From Nesterenkonia massiliensis (lineage in GTDB: Bacteria; Actinomycetota; Actinomycetes; Actinomycetales; Micrococcaceae), in NCBI RefSeq assembly GCF_000455245.1, contig NZ_HG005168.1, forward strand, positions 1 through 64,000: a DNA stretch of 64,000 nucleotides, read 5' to 3'. A model generated the notes under the pieces. It did no database searches. It saw nothing but the letters and a program-made list of their open reading frames with translations, and was not told the origin of the DNA. A program made the position numbers and the translations under genes. Shown here in pieces: positions 47,973 through 56,668 of this stretch. Position 1 is the first letter of the stretch; each line of letters begins with the position of its first letter.

Positions 47973-47979
47973 TAGGCTA
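47973..47979. promoter_or_regulatory. Overlapping divergent leaderless -10 boxes
   Basis: TAGGCTA: plus-strand TAGGCT (47973-47978) ends 7 bases before the ATG at 47986, minus-strand TAGCCT (47979-47974) ends 7 bases before the ATG at 47966. The two starts are only 19 bases apart, so one polymerase at a time can open here. Confidence 0.65.
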
Positions 47980-47985
47980 ACGTCC

Positions 47986-48945
47986 ATGAGCACCCCGTAT
48001 GGTCAGACCCCCGACGACGACGCCTCCGCACCTGAACAGGACCCCCGTCCCGAACCCCGCTACGGACAGTACGCTCCGCGCAGCGAGGATGCTTCCAGCA
48101 CTTCGGGCACAACGGGCGAGCCGGATGGGTCCGACTCCGCTGACCAGGGCTCGCCTTACGGACAGCCCGCAAATCCCGGCGGTGACAGCGGCTACAGCGG
48201 GGGCCAGTACAACCCCTACGGGCAGCCCACCTGGGGTCAGCCGCAGCAGAGCCAGGGCTGGCAGAATCCACCGGCCGGCTCCTACCAGCCGCAGCCGGAC
48301 TTCGCGCAGGCGCCCGGTGGTTATGCGCCCGCTGGCTATCCGTCCGCGGGTGACCAGCCCTTCGGCAGTTCCGGCAAACCCAAGCGCGCCGGAACGCTGA
48401 TGGGTGCGCTGTTCCTGCTGATCGGCGCTGCAGTGAGCGCACTGGCGTGGGGCATCTACACTTTCGCGGATCTGCCGATGCAGAATCCGGACCAGATCCT
48501 CTCTCCCAGCTACCAGCAGATGTTCATCGAGCAGATGCAGGCTGACCCACAGTTCCAGGGTGTAAGCGAGGCTGAGGTTCTGGAGCTGATACTGCTGAGC
48601 CTGGGTGTGATGGCACTGGTCTGGGCTGTCGTTGTGGCGGTGATCTATGTGGCGATGGCCTTCGTGGGCACAATGACCGGAAACGTAGGCCGCATTCTGG
48701 CCACCATCTGGATCGCCGGCAGTCTGTTCCTGTTCTTCTTCGGGTACAACGGCGGCTCATACGGCCTGATCCTGACGACTGTTGTGCTGAGCTTCGCCGC
48801 CCTGGTGATGCTCTGGCTCCCGGCGTCGAATAAGCACATCCGGGACCGCAGGGCCTATAAGGAGTTCCAGCGTTCTGGCGGCTACTCGGCACCGGGGTAC
48901 GGATCCTACTCTCCACCGCAGCAGCCGGGGGCTTATCAGGGCTGA
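47986..48945 (+). CDS. Membrane protein with Gly/Pro/Tyr/Gln-rich N-terminus
   Basis: 319 residues. Residues 1-130 are a low-complexity stretch (YGQY, PYGQP, YSGGQYNPYG) likely exposed in the cytoplasm. Four hydrophobic helices follow (about 138-158, 203-226, 234-250, 255-275). Family unknown; such proteins are common in actinobacteria, often as DUF4064-like. ATG at 47986 is leaderless. The end is Tyr/Gly-rich again. Confidence 0.8.
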   Translation: MSTPYGQTPDDDASAPEQDPRPEPRYGQYAPRSEDASSTSGTTGEPDGSDSADQGSPYGQPANPGGDSGYSGGQYNPYGQPTWGQPQQSQGWQNPPAGSYQPQPDFAQAPGGYAPAGYPSAGDQPFGSSGKPKRAGTLMGALFLLIGAAVSALAWGIYTFADLPMQNPDQILSPSYQQMFIEQMQADPQFQGVSEAEVLELILLSLGVMALVWAVVVAVIYVAMAFVGTMTGNVGRILATIWIAGSLFLFFFGYNGGSYGLILTTVVLSFAALVMLWLPASNKHIRDRRAYKEFQRSGGYSAPGYGSYSPPQQPGAYQG

Positions 48946-48954
48946 GGGTCGGCC

Positions 48955-48967
48955 GCCCCAGTGGGGC
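48955..48967. terminator. Short hairpin before the cytochrome c operon
   Basis: GCCCC, AGT, GGGGC, extended by GGCC/CGGG pairing, just after the upstream stop. No T run. Confidence 0.4.
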
Positions 48968-48994
48968 CGGGAGACCGAGGCCAAAGTCACTATT

Positions 48995-49021
48995 TTCTAC
49001 GCGGCGTAGAAGAACGTAGAA
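48995..49021. promoter_or_regulatory. TTCTACG operator over the cytochrome c operon promoter
   Basis: TTCTACG (48995-49001), CGG, CGTAGAA (49005-49011) is a perfect inverted repeat; a third CGTAGAA follows at 49015-49021, exactly 10 bases further. The third copy overlaps TAGAAT (49017-49022), a -10 box ending 9 bases before the tlpA ATG. A repressor binding here would block the operon. The half-site resembles CopY/BlaI-type operators, but that assignment is only a guess. Confidence 0.6.
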
Positions 49022-49031
49022 TAGATGACTG

Positions 49032-49643
49032 ATGCCGACTGAATCCTCACTTCCACGCTCGCCGTTCCGCGCCCTAGCTGCGGCCGTGATGATTTCTGCC
49101 CTGGCGCTTACGGCCTGCGGATCCGATAACGACGATCTCGCCCAGCGCGCCTCCAATGACGGCACCAACTATGTGGCCGGAGACGGCTCCGTGCAGGAGT
49201 ACGCTCCCGAGAACCGCGGGGAGCCGGTCGAGTTCGAATCCACGCTCTTCGACGGCTCCGAAGTCAGCCCCGAGCGCTGGGCCGGTGAAGTCACCGTCAT
49301 CAACTTCTGGTACGCCGCCTGTGCCCCCTGCCGAGTTGAAGCCCCAGACCTGCAGGCCATCCACGAAGAGTTCGACGACGAAGGCGTGCAGTTCTACGGC
49401 GTCAACACCCGAGACACACAAGCCACAGCTGAAGCCTTCGAGCGCAACTTCGGCATCACCTACCCCTCAATGGAGGACCGCAGCGGACAGGTCATGATGG
49501 CCATGACCAGTTACGTCCCACCCTCAGCGGTGCCCACCACGCTGGTCCTTGACCGCGAAGGGCGCGTCTCAGCCCGCATCCTCGGCATCGCCGAACCCGG
49601 CACTCTCCGGGCGCTGATCACCACCGCCCTGGAGGAGGGGTGA
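49032..49643 (+). CDS. resA: Thioredoxin-like lipoprotein TlpA/ResA
   Basis: 203 residues. Signal peptide with lipobox LTAC (lipid on C29), then a thioredoxin fold with active site C97-A-P-C100 in WYAACAPC. It reduces apocytochrome c cysteines outside the membrane before heme is attached. ATG at 49032 has almost no leader. First of four overlapping or closely spaced genes (resA, ccdA, resB, ccsB) of System II cytochrome c maturation; its stop overlaps the ccdA start. Confidence 0.95.
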   Translation: MPTESSLPRSPFRALAAAVMISALALTACGSDNDDLAQRASNDGTNYVAGDGSVQEYAPENRGEPVEFESTLFDGSEVSPERWAGEVTVINFWYAACAPCRVEAPDLQAIHEEFDDEGVQFYGVNTRDTQATAEAFERNFGITYPSMEDRSGQVMMAMTSYVPPSAVPTTLVLDREGRVSARILGIAEPGTLRALITTALEEG

Positions 49644-50398
49644 CCGGTAACAACCCCTTCGCCGAACTGGTTCTTGACGGTTCGCTGCTGATCTCCGCGC
49701 CGGTGGCCCTGCTGGCCGGGCTGGTTTCCTTCCTCTCACCCTGCGTGCTGCCCTTGGTTCCGGGATACCTCGGCTACGTCACCGGACTCTCCGGCGTCGA
49801 GCTTCAGGAACGCTCCAAGTCCCGCATGGTCCTCGGCGCCAGCCTCTTCGTGCTGGGTTTCTCTGTGGTCTTCGTCCTGGTGGGCGTGGTGTTCAGCTGG
49901 GCCACCACCTGGTTGCGCGTCGAAGGTGGTTGGCTCACCCAGGCACTGGGCGGCGTCGTCGTCCTCATGGGGCTGATTTTCATGGGAGCCTTCAGCTTCT
50001 TCCAGCGCGAAGCCAAAATTCACCGCCGCCCGCCGGATGGTCTGCTGGGCGCACCCCTGTTGGGGGCAACCTTCGGGCTCGGTTGGGCGCCCTGCATCGG
50101 CCCGACCCTGGCTGCAGTCCTGCTGCTGGCCACCCCCGCCGGCGGCGACCCGGCACGTGGAGCCCTGCTGGTCTTCATCTACTGCTTGGGCCTAGGCATC
50201 CCGTTCATCCTGATCAGTCTGGGGATGGGTCGTGGCATGCGCACCCTGGACTTTTTCAAGCGCCATAAGCTCGCGGTGATGCGGGTAGGCGGCGGGCTGC
50301 TGATCCTGGTGGGCCTGCTGATGCTCTCCGGAATCTGGAACACCTGGGTCTGGGCGCTGCAGGACTGGTTCGCCAACGAGGTGAGGATGCCGATCTGA
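49640..50398 (+). CDS. ccdA: Thiol-disulfide transporter CcdA
   Basis: 252 residues, six helices. The two redox cysteines are C35 in LSPCVLPLVPGYLGY and C152 in GWAPCIGPT, in the mirror-image positions of the family. It passes electrons from cytoplasmic thioredoxin to ResA. GTG start at 49640 overlaps the resA stop by 4 bases, behind GGAGGA. Confidence 0.95.
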   Translation: MTGNNPFAELVLDGSLLISAPVALLAGLVSFLSPCVLPLVPGYLGYVTGLSGVELQERSKSRMVLGASLFVLGFSVVFVLVGVVFSWATTWLRVEGGWLTQALGGVVVLMGLIFMGAFSFFQREAKIHRRPPDGLLGAPLLGATFGLGWAPCIGPTLAAVLLLATPAGGDPARGALLVFIYCLGLGIPFILISLGMGRGMRTLDFFKRHKLAVMRVGGGLLILVGLLMLSGIWNTWVWALQDWFANEVRMPI

Positions 50399-52083
50399 TG
50401 GCCAAAAACATCCAGCCCTCAGCCCACCGGGACAACGCTCGGGAAGATGCGGTCAACGCCGCCCAGGGCAATGTGTCCAAGAAAGACGTGGCGGCACCGG
50501 CGCTGGGCGTCAGCGGCATGCTGCGGTGGGCCTGGACTCAGCTGACCTCCATGCGCACCGCACTAATGTTGCTTCTGTTGCTGGCCGTCGCAGCAGTGCC
50601 CGGGTCGATCTTCCCGCAGCGCGTGCAGGACGCCTTCGCTGTGCAGAGCTGGATTAATGACAATCCTGAAATCGGCCCGGTGCTGGACTTCTTCCAGTTC
50701 TTCGACGTCTACTCCTCGGTCTGGTTCTCTGCGATCTACCTGCTGCTGTTCATCTCATTGATCGGCTGCATCATCCCGCGAGCGCGGAAGCACTGGCAGC
50801 AGATGACCACGCCGCCCCCGCGCACTCCCCGGCGGCTGCAGCGGCTGCCCGAGTATGGCGCCCTGGAACTGGAGGATGGCGGCCCTACGCCTGAGCAGGC
50901 GCTGAAGGATGCTGCCGCGGTGCTCAAGCGCCGTCGCTACCGGGTTGATCTCCGTGAGACCTCGGTAGGTGCCGAAAAGGGGTACCTGAAGGAGATCGGC
51001 AATATCCTCTTCCACGTCTCCCTGGTGGGCGTGCTGGTTTTTGTGGCCGCCGGTTCCATGTTCAGCTACCGCGGACAGAAGGTGCTGATCGAGGACGAAG
51101 GCTTCGTCAACGCCCTGGTGGCCTACGATAACTTTTACCCCGGCACCTGGTTCGAGGAAGAGGATCTGGATCCCTTCAGTATCAGGCTCAACGGGTTCCA
51201 GCGAGAGTTCGACCGGCAGATGTTCGGCGATGAGCCCAACCCCAATTACGGCCAAGCCCTGGGCTTCGTCGCGGACGTCACCATCCAGGACGGCGTGGAC
51301 GCTGAGCCCGAAGACACCACGCTGCAGGTCAATCACCCACTGACCTTAGGCGGGGCGCAGCTCTACCTGGTGGGCAACGGCTACGCACCGGTGGTCACGG
51401 TGCGCGACGGCGAAGGTGAAATCGCCTTCTCCGGACCGGTCATCACCCGCCCAGATGACGGGGTCTACACCTCCATGATGGTGATTAAGGCCCCAGATGC
51501 CCAGCCCGAACAGCTGGGATTTGTGGGCCTGTTCCTGCCGAGTGCGCATGACACCGGTGATGGGCTAGCCGTCTCCGTGGACCCCGAGCTTTACAACCCG
51601 CAGCTGCACCTCAACGCCTATGCCGGTGACCTCGGACTCGATGAGGGGGTGCCGCAGAACGTCTACGTCCTCGATACTGAGGAACTTCAGGTGCTGAATT
51701 CCCGCGAGGTGGAGGCAGGCGGCATCGTGCTCTCACCGGGGGAGACTCACGAGCTGCCCGATGGCATGGGCACCCTGACCTTTGAAGATGTCCAGGATTA
51801 CATCGCCATCGATATCCACTACAACCCCGGCGAGACCGGTGTGCTGATCTTTGCGCTGACCGCAACCGGCGGGCTGATCATCAGCCTGTTCCTGCGTCGC
51901 CGTCGTGCCTGGGTCACGGTGGAGACCAACGACGCCGGGCGTACACTGGTTCGTTACGGCTTGCTCTCCCGCGGCGAGGATTTCCGCCTGCGCGAAGAGA
52001 GCATCGCCTTGCGCGAACAGTTTGAGAAGACGTGGACGGTGCGTCCCCCGCAGCCAGATGAGGAGACCGCCACCGATGCTTAA
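50398..52083 (+). CDS. resB: Cytochrome c synthase subunit ResB
   Basis: 561 residues: about four helices (near 55-75, 107-127, 200-225 and 482-500) with a large extracytoplasmic domain between the last two. MRTALMLLLLLAVAAVPGS in helix 1 and LFHVSLVGVLVFVAAGSMF match ResB. With CcsB it forms the heme-handling synthase. ATG at 50398 overlaps the ccdA stop by one base. Confidence 0.95.
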   Translation: MAKNIQPSAHRDNAREDAVNAAQGNVSKKDVAAPALGVSGMLRWAWTQLTSMRTALMLLLLLAVAAVPGSIFPQRVQDAFAVQSWINDNPEIGPVLDFFQFFDVYSSVWFSAIYLLLFISLIGCIIPRARKHWQQMTTPPPRTPRRLQRLPEYGALELEDGGPTPEQALKDAAAVLKRRRYRVDLRETSVGAEKGYLKEIGNILFHVSLVGVLVFVAAGSMFSYRGQKVLIEDEGFVNALVAYDNFYPGTWFEEEDLDPFSIRLNGFQREFDRQMFGDEPNPNYGQALGFVADVTIQDGVDAEPEDTTLQVNHPLTLGGAQLYLVGNGYAPVVTVRDGEGEIAFSGPVITRPDDGVYTSMMVIKAPDAQPEQLGFVGLFLPSAHDTGDGLAVSVDPELYNPQLHLNAYAGDLGLDEGVPQNVYVLDTEELQVLNSREVEAGGIVLSPGETHELPDGMGTLTFEDVQDYIAIDIHYNPGETGVLIFALTATGGLIISLFLRRRRAWVTVETNDAGRTLVRYGLLSRGEDFRLREESIALREQFEKTWTVRPPQPDEETATDA

Positions 52084-52125
52084 GACCAATCCCGCTGACC
52101 CTGCCCGAGAGGTTGAGAGGTAGTC

Positions 52126-53289
52126 ATGCCCACTATCAATGTGCAGCTGGCTGAGTACAGCGAACTGTTCATGCTGATCGCTGCATTCATCTACACCCTG
52201 GCGTTCATCTTGTTCTCCATCGACGCTGCTCGCAGCTCGGCGACTATCCGCCGGGTGGAGGCAGAGCTGGCGCAGGAGACCGAGGCTGAGCGCGCAGCGC
52301 TGCGGGAGAAGAAGTTGGTGGCCGCGGGGTCCGCTGATTCCACTGCTGGTGAGCCCGCCGAGTCCGACGCCGCCTCCGCAGATACTGCCTCGACAAGTGG
52401 CGTGGCCAGTGACTCCACCGGGGACAGTGACTCCGCCGGGGGCGCTGACTCCGCTAGCGGGGCCGAGCTGGTGGATGAGGACATGGCCTATGTGGGCACC
52501 CGGCGCCCGATCGCCAATGTGGCTATCGCTTTCACTGCCATCGCTGCCCTGGCCCATGCCTTCGCCGTGATCGCCCGCGGCCTGGCAGCCTCGCGCTGGC
52601 CGCTGGGCAATATGTTTGAGTTCCTCACCGGTGCCGCCCTGGTGGTGACGCTGGTGTACCTGATCGTGCTGATCCGCCGCGATGTCCGCTTCCTCGGCGT
52701 GTTCGTGCTGGGCCTTGTGGTGACCATGATGGTGGGTGCCACCATCGGCTTCCCGACTCCGGTGGGGCATGTGCAGCCGGCTCTGCAGAGCCCCTGGATC
52801 GCCATCCACGTGACCCTTGCCGCAATGTCTATCGGTCTGTTCGTGCTGACTTTCGCGATGAGCCTGCTGCAGCTGGTCCAGGCTCGGCGTGAAGCAGCAC
52901 TGCTTGCCGGGGCAGAGACCCGGGTGCAGCGGGTGCTGGCGCGTGCCTCGTTCCTGCGCCTGGTGCCGAGTGCCTTCGCTTTGGAGAACTGGTCCTACCG
53001 GATCAACGCGGTGGCCTTCGTGTTCTGGACCCTCGGCCCTATGATCACCGGAGCTATCTGGGCCCGCGAATCCTGGGGCCGCTACTGGGGCTGGGATACC
53101 AAGGAAGTCTGGACCTTCGTGATCTGGGTCGTCTACGCCGGCTACCTGCACGCTCGCGCCACCCGCGGCTGGACAGGCAACCGTGCAGCGTGGCTCTCCA
53201 TCATCGGCTTCGCCTGCATCATCTTTAACTACGCGGTGGTCAACGTGTACTTCCCTGGACTGCACTCCTACGCAGGACTCCCGGAATAG
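52126..53289 (+). CDS. ccsB: Cytochrome c synthase subunit CcsB/ResC
   Basis: 387 residues with about eight helices. The heme-handling WWD motif WGRYWGWDTKEVW is at 317-329 and the flanking histidines include H228 and H342. Between helix 1 and helix 2 there is a 50-residue Ser/Asp/Ala/Gly low-complexity insert (about 66-118), longer than usual. ATG at 52126 follows GAGAGGTAG. Last member of the heme-attachment operon. Confidence 0.95.
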   Translation: MPTINVQLAEYSELFMLIAAFIYTLAFILFSIDAARSSATIRRVEAELAQETEAERAALREKKLVAAGSADSTAGEPAESDAASADTASTSGVASDSTGDSDSAGGADSASGAELVDEDMAYVGTRRPIANVAIAFTAIAALAHAFAVIARGLAASRWPLGNMFEFLTGAALVVTLVYLIVLIRRDVRFLGVFVLGLVVTMMVGATIGFPTPVGHVQPALQSPWIAIHVTLAAMSIGLFVLTFAMSLLQLVQARREAALLAGAETRVQRVLARASFLRLVPSAFALENWSYRINAVAFVFWTLGPMITGAIWARESWGRYWGWDTKEVWTFVIWVVYAGYLHARATRGWTGNRAAWLSIIGFACIIFNYAVVNVYFPGLHSYAGLPE

Positions 53290-53296
53290 GCCCGGC

Positions 53297-53632
53297 ATGG
53301 CTATTCTGAAGTACTCGCTGCTGCGACTGGGCGTCTTCGCCGTCGTCTTCTACGCCTGCCTGTTCCTGGATCTGGGGCAGTTCACCATGGTATTCGCGCT
53401 GATCTGCGGGTTGCTGATCTCCTGGGCCGTGGGGTACCTGTTCTTCAACCGGCTGCGTCTTGAAGCCGGTGAGCAGCTGGCGCGCCGGTTCGGCGGGGCC
53501 CGAAAGCAGGGCCATCATGAGGCCGATGACAACGCTGCCGAAGATGAGCTGGCGGACGAGTTCCATCGCACCCAGGAAACCGGTCAGAACCCCCCATCCG
53601 ACGACGACGCGGCCGGAAGCTCGCAGCGTTGA
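53297..53632 (+). CDS. DUF4229 small membrane protein
   Basis: 111 residues: two helices (about 8-24 and 28-46) and an acidic polar tail. The start YSLLRLGVFAVVFYACLFL and length match DUF4229, found after ccsB in many Micrococcales. It starts 7 bases after the ccsB stop, so it belongs to that operon. Function unknown. Confidence 0.85.
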   Translation: MAILKYSLLRLGVFAVVFYACLFLDLGQFTMVFALICGLLISWAVGYLFFNRLRLEAGEQLARRFGGARKQGHHEADDNAAEDELADEFHRTQETGQNPPSDDDAAGSSQR

Positions 53633-53779
53633 GCCGAACTGACGACCTCGGCGTTGCTGCACCCTCCGCAGCGGCTGCTGCCTCCGCGTCTGACAGGGCT
53701 CTTCCCTGCGTAATGAGGCCGAATCGGCTCCATTCAGCAGGTTTCAGCCCGCTCAGCCGCGGTGTTCAGCTGCGTGAAT

Positions 53780-53785
53780 TAGGCT
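53780..53785 (+). promoter_or_regulatory. Leaderless -10 box of the PLDc_N gene
   Basis: TAGGCT ends exactly 7 bases before the ATG at 53793; no ribosome site is present. Confidence 0.55.
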
Positions 53786-53792
53786 TATTGAC

Positions 53793-54212
53793 ATGGTAAG
53801 ACTCTTCATCGGGCTCGGGATTGTGGCACTCGGCCTGCTCATCTACTGCCTCATTGAGTGCATCCAGACCCCGCGGCATCGGGTGCGGGTGATGCCCAAG
53901 GCAGCGTGGCTGGCCATCATCCTGCTGGTTCCGCTGCTGGGCCCGGGCCTGTGGATGGCCTTCGGCCGGCGTAAGAGCACCGGCGGCAACGCCCCCCGGA
54001 AGGGCCCCACAGCTCCTGATGACGATCCCGAGTTCCTGCGCAACATCGAGTTCCAGCGCCGCCAGGCCGCCCGCCGCGAGGAGGAGGCCCGCAAGCGCGC
54101 CGAAGCCGAGCGCAAGAAGCGTCAGCAGAATCAGCAGAAGAACTCCGACGACGGCGCCCCCGGTGCTGAGGGCCCCGGTGAGACAGACGAGGGCGGCAGG
54201 CCCCAGTCCTGA
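53793..54212 (+). CDS. PLDc_N-domain membrane protein
   Basis: 139 residues. Two helices (about 2-22 and 34-52) with KAAWLAIILLVPLLGPGLWMAF form the phospholipase D N-terminal-like hairpin; the rest is a charged coiled region rich in Arg, Glu and Gln. No catalytic PLD domain. Function unknown. Leaderless start. Converges on menA with 33 bases between stops. Confidence 0.85.
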   Translation: MVRLFIGLGIVALGLLIYCLIECIQTPRHRVRVMPKAAWLAIILLVPLLGPGLWMAFGRRKSTGGNAPRKGPTAPDDDPEFLRNIEFQRRQAARREEEARKRAEAERKKRQQNQQKNSDDGAPGAEGPGETDEGGRPQS

Positions 54213-54245
54213 ACTGTGAGAGCCTGACCGGCAAGCCCTGAACTG

Positions 54246-55244
54246 CTAGACGTTGGCCTGAAGCAGGAGCGCGGCACTGTAGGTGGCTGCGAAAACCAGT
54301 CCCACCACCGAGGTCTGCTGCAGCACCGGAATGAGTGCCGGCCCCTTGGGTAGGGTCTTGCGGTAGGGCCACATGATGCGCACCGGACGAAGCACCACCA
54401 GCCAGGACAGCATCACCAGCAGGAACCACAGGCTGTCACCGGTCAGCGGGAAGGCCAGCGGGATCACCACGGCGATCACCAGCATCAGGCAATACCCCCA
54501 GCGAGCCGGACGCTGCCCCACCCGGGCCGCCAGCGTCAGCTTCCCGGCCTCACGATCAGTGGGGATGTCCCGGACGTTATTGGCCATCAGCAGTGCGCTG
54601 GCAATAAGCCCATGACTGACCGCCCCCACCAGTGCAGTAGTCAGCGGGAACTCCGCCTCCACCCCACGAGCAGCAGCGGTCTCAATCACGGCGTAGCTGG
54701 TGCCCAGGGTGGCCACCAGCCCGAAGAAGATGAACACCATGATTTCGCCCAGGCCCATGTAGCCGTAGGGCTTTGATCCGCCGGTGTACCACCAGGCGGC
54801 CAGGACGCAGATGACTCCGGCGATAATGAGCCACCACTGTCCGGTCAGCAGCACAATGCCGAGCCCGGCGAGCCCGGCCACTCCGAAGCTGCCGAAAGCT
54901 GCGGCCTTGACCTGGGCCGGCTTGGCCGCGCCGGAACCGGTGAGCCGCATGGGACCCACGCGGTCGTCGTCGGTGCCGCGGACGCCGTCGGAGTAATCAT
55001 TGGCGTAGTTCACGCCCACCTGCAGGGCTAGCGAGACCACCAAGGCCAGCAGCGCGGCAATGAGCTGCGCCGTGACGGCTTCACTCGGAGGGCTGCAAGT
55101 CGTCTCAGCCAGCGGAGCATAGGCAAACCAGCCGAAATGTCGCGGCTGTGCGAATGCCGCTGCCGCGCCGATCAGCACCGGCGCGACCGCCATAGGGAGA
55201 GTGCGGGGCCGGGAACCGGCGATCCATTGAGCGGCAGTTGCCAT
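54246..55244 (-). CDS. menA: 1,4-dihydroxy-2-naphthoate polyprenyltransferase
   Basis: 332 residues, UbiA-type prenyltransferase with about nine helices. It attaches the polyprenyl tail in menaquinone synthesis. The first Asp-rich motif NYANDYSDG is at 79-87 and a second acidic stretch RDIPTDREAGK follows. Start ATG at 55244 behind AAAGGG; longer frames are unlikely. Downstream of menE on the same strand with 101 bases between. Confidence 0.95.
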   Translation of the reverse strand: MATAAQWIAGSRPRTLPMAVAPVLIGAAAAFAQPRHFGWFAYAPLAETTCSPPSEAVTAQLIAALLALVVSLALQVGVNYANDYSDGVRGTDDDRVGPMRLTGSGAAKPAQVKAAAFGSFGVAGLAGLGIVLLTGQWWLIIAGVICVLAAWWYTGGSKPYGYMGLGEIMVFIFFGLVATLGTSYAVIETAAARGVEAEFPLTTALVGAVSHGLIASALLMANNVRDIPTDREAGKLTLAARVGQRPARWGYCLMLVIAVVIPLAFPLTGDSLWFLLVMLSWLVVLRPVRIMWPYRKTLPKGPALIPVLQQTSVVGLVFAATYSAALLLQANV

Positions 55245-55273
55245 GATCATCCCTTTCTGGGGCCCGCGCTTCA

Positions 55274-55343
55274 TTCGGTGGCGCAGTTTGTCGATAGTTC
55301 GGGCCGAAAACCTCACAAATTATGGTCATACTGCGCCACCGAA
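55274..55343. repeat. 14-base inverted repeat between menE and menA
   Basis: TTCGGTGGCGCAGT (55274-55287) and its exact complement (55330-55343) enclose 42 bases, which themselves hold TTCGGGCCGAA (55298-55308). Could act as terminator, attenuator or operator for menA. Confidence 0.7.
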
Positions 55344-55345
55344 CG

Positions 55346-56668
55346 TTAATCGGCGCGGGAGAGCATCCTGATCATTGCCTGCCGGTCCGGTTTGCCGCTG
55401 CTCAGCCGCGGGAAATCTTTGACGTAGTGGATCGACTTGGGGACTGCGGCGGGGCCCAACTGCTGCCGGATTTCCGCGGAAAGGTCCCTCCACCACCCGG
55501 CGGGCGGATACGACGGCGCCTCGGAGGCTCCGTCGGCCGGCAGTGGAGCGAAGTCTCCCTCTGGCCAGTCCTTCAGAGCGACCACTGCGGCCACCTGCTG
55601 CCCCCAGTCAGCGTCCTGGATGCCGGCTACGAAAGCTTCGTTGACTTTCGGATCCGTCTCCAGCACCTGCCGGATCTTCTCCGCGGAGACTTTCACGCCC
55701 CCGGTATTGATCACATCATCGATCCGCCCGGTAATGGAGAGCACCCCGTCGGTGAGGACACCGAGATCATCGGTGCGGAACCGGCGCTGGCCGGAAGCAT
55801 CAGTATCGAACCGCTCCACGCTCAGCTGTTCATCCAGGTAGCCCAGCGCTACTTGGGGGCCGGAGAGAAGCACCCGGCCGTCGTCGTCGAGTTCTACTTC
55901 CGTACCAGGCAGTGGAATGCCGTCATACACGCAGCCGCCGCAGGTCTCGCTCATGCCGTAGGTGCGCACCACATGCAGGCCAGCGGATTCAGCCGCGCCG
56001 ATCAGCTCAGTGCTGGATGCCCCGCCGCCGAGCAGGATCGCGTCAAAGCGCTGTAGGGCGGCCAGCAGGCGGGCGTCGTCGTTGCCTGCGGCATGATCCA
56101 GAAGTCGCTTCAGCTGCGTGGGAACCAACGAGACATAGCGATGCTCAGCGGTGAGCTGCTCGGCGGCAGCGGCGAACGTCTCAGGGTCTGTGGTGTTCTC
56201 CAGCAGTGCCACCGGCTGGGTCTGCGCCACGATGCTTCGGCTCAACACCGCCAGTCCGGCCACATAGGAGGGCTGCAGGGTCAGCAGCCATTGGCCGTGT
56301 CCGCCGAGACCGCGCCGGCTGAGGTACTCGGCGGTCATCTGGGCTGAGGCGTGCAGAGCCGCAGCTGACAGCAGCGTCTGCTTAGGAGTGCCGGTGGAAC
56401 CGGAGGTACGTACGACGACGGCGGGGTGTTCTGCCGCGGCCGGGTTCGCCGCTTCTGAATCTGAGCGGTGTGTCATCTGCGCTTGGGTGCCCGGATCCGC
56501 CTGCCACTGCAGGGAACCCACCGCCTGATTGTGGGTGCGGAGGACATCTGGCCGCTGTATCCACCGTGGTTCACCGCCTGGTTCTGCAGGCAGGAACTCC
56601 ACCGGCGGGACTTGGCCCGCCATGGCCTCGCGCAGAGTGTGGAGGGCGCGGTCGGTCCAGGTGCTCAT
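55346..56668 (-). CDS. menE: o-Succinylbenzoate-CoA ligase
   Basis: 440 residues, ANL-superfamily adenylating enzyme of menaquinone synthesis. The phosphate loop RTSGSTGTPK is at 87-96; the hinge GRIDDVINTGGVKVS and the C-terminal lysine motif SGKPDRQ are present. Shorter than many homologues, as usual for actinobacterial MenE. Start ATG at 56668 overlaps the stop of the upstream small gene by four bases. Other men genes are not in the window. Confidence 0.92.
   Translation of the reverse strand: MSTWTDRALHTLREAMAGQVPPVEFLPAEPGGEPRWIQRPDVLRTHNQAVGSLQWQADPGTQAQMTHRSDSEAANPAAAEHPAVVVRTSGSTGTPKQTLLSAAALHASAQMTAEYLSRRGLGGHGQWLLTLQPSYVAGLAVLSRSIVAQTQPVALLENTTDPETFAAAAEQLTAEHRYVSLVPTQLKRLLDHAAGNDDARLLAALQRFDAILLGGGASSTELIGAAESAGLHVVRTYGMSETCGGCVYDGIPLPGTEVELDDDGRVLLSGPQVALGYLDEQLSVERFDTDASGQRRFRTDDLGVLTDGVLSITGRIDDVINTGGVKVSAEKIRQVLETDPKVNEAFVAGIQDADWGQQVAAVVALKDWPEGDFAPLPADGASEAPSYPPAGWWRDLSAEIRQQLGPAAVPKSIHYVKDFPRLSSGKPDRQAMIRMLSRAD

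Noticed and set aside
51733-53298. 521-codon open frame antisense to resB and ccsB
   Set aside because: His/Gln/Gly-rich composition typical of antisense frames; it crosses two well-supported genes.
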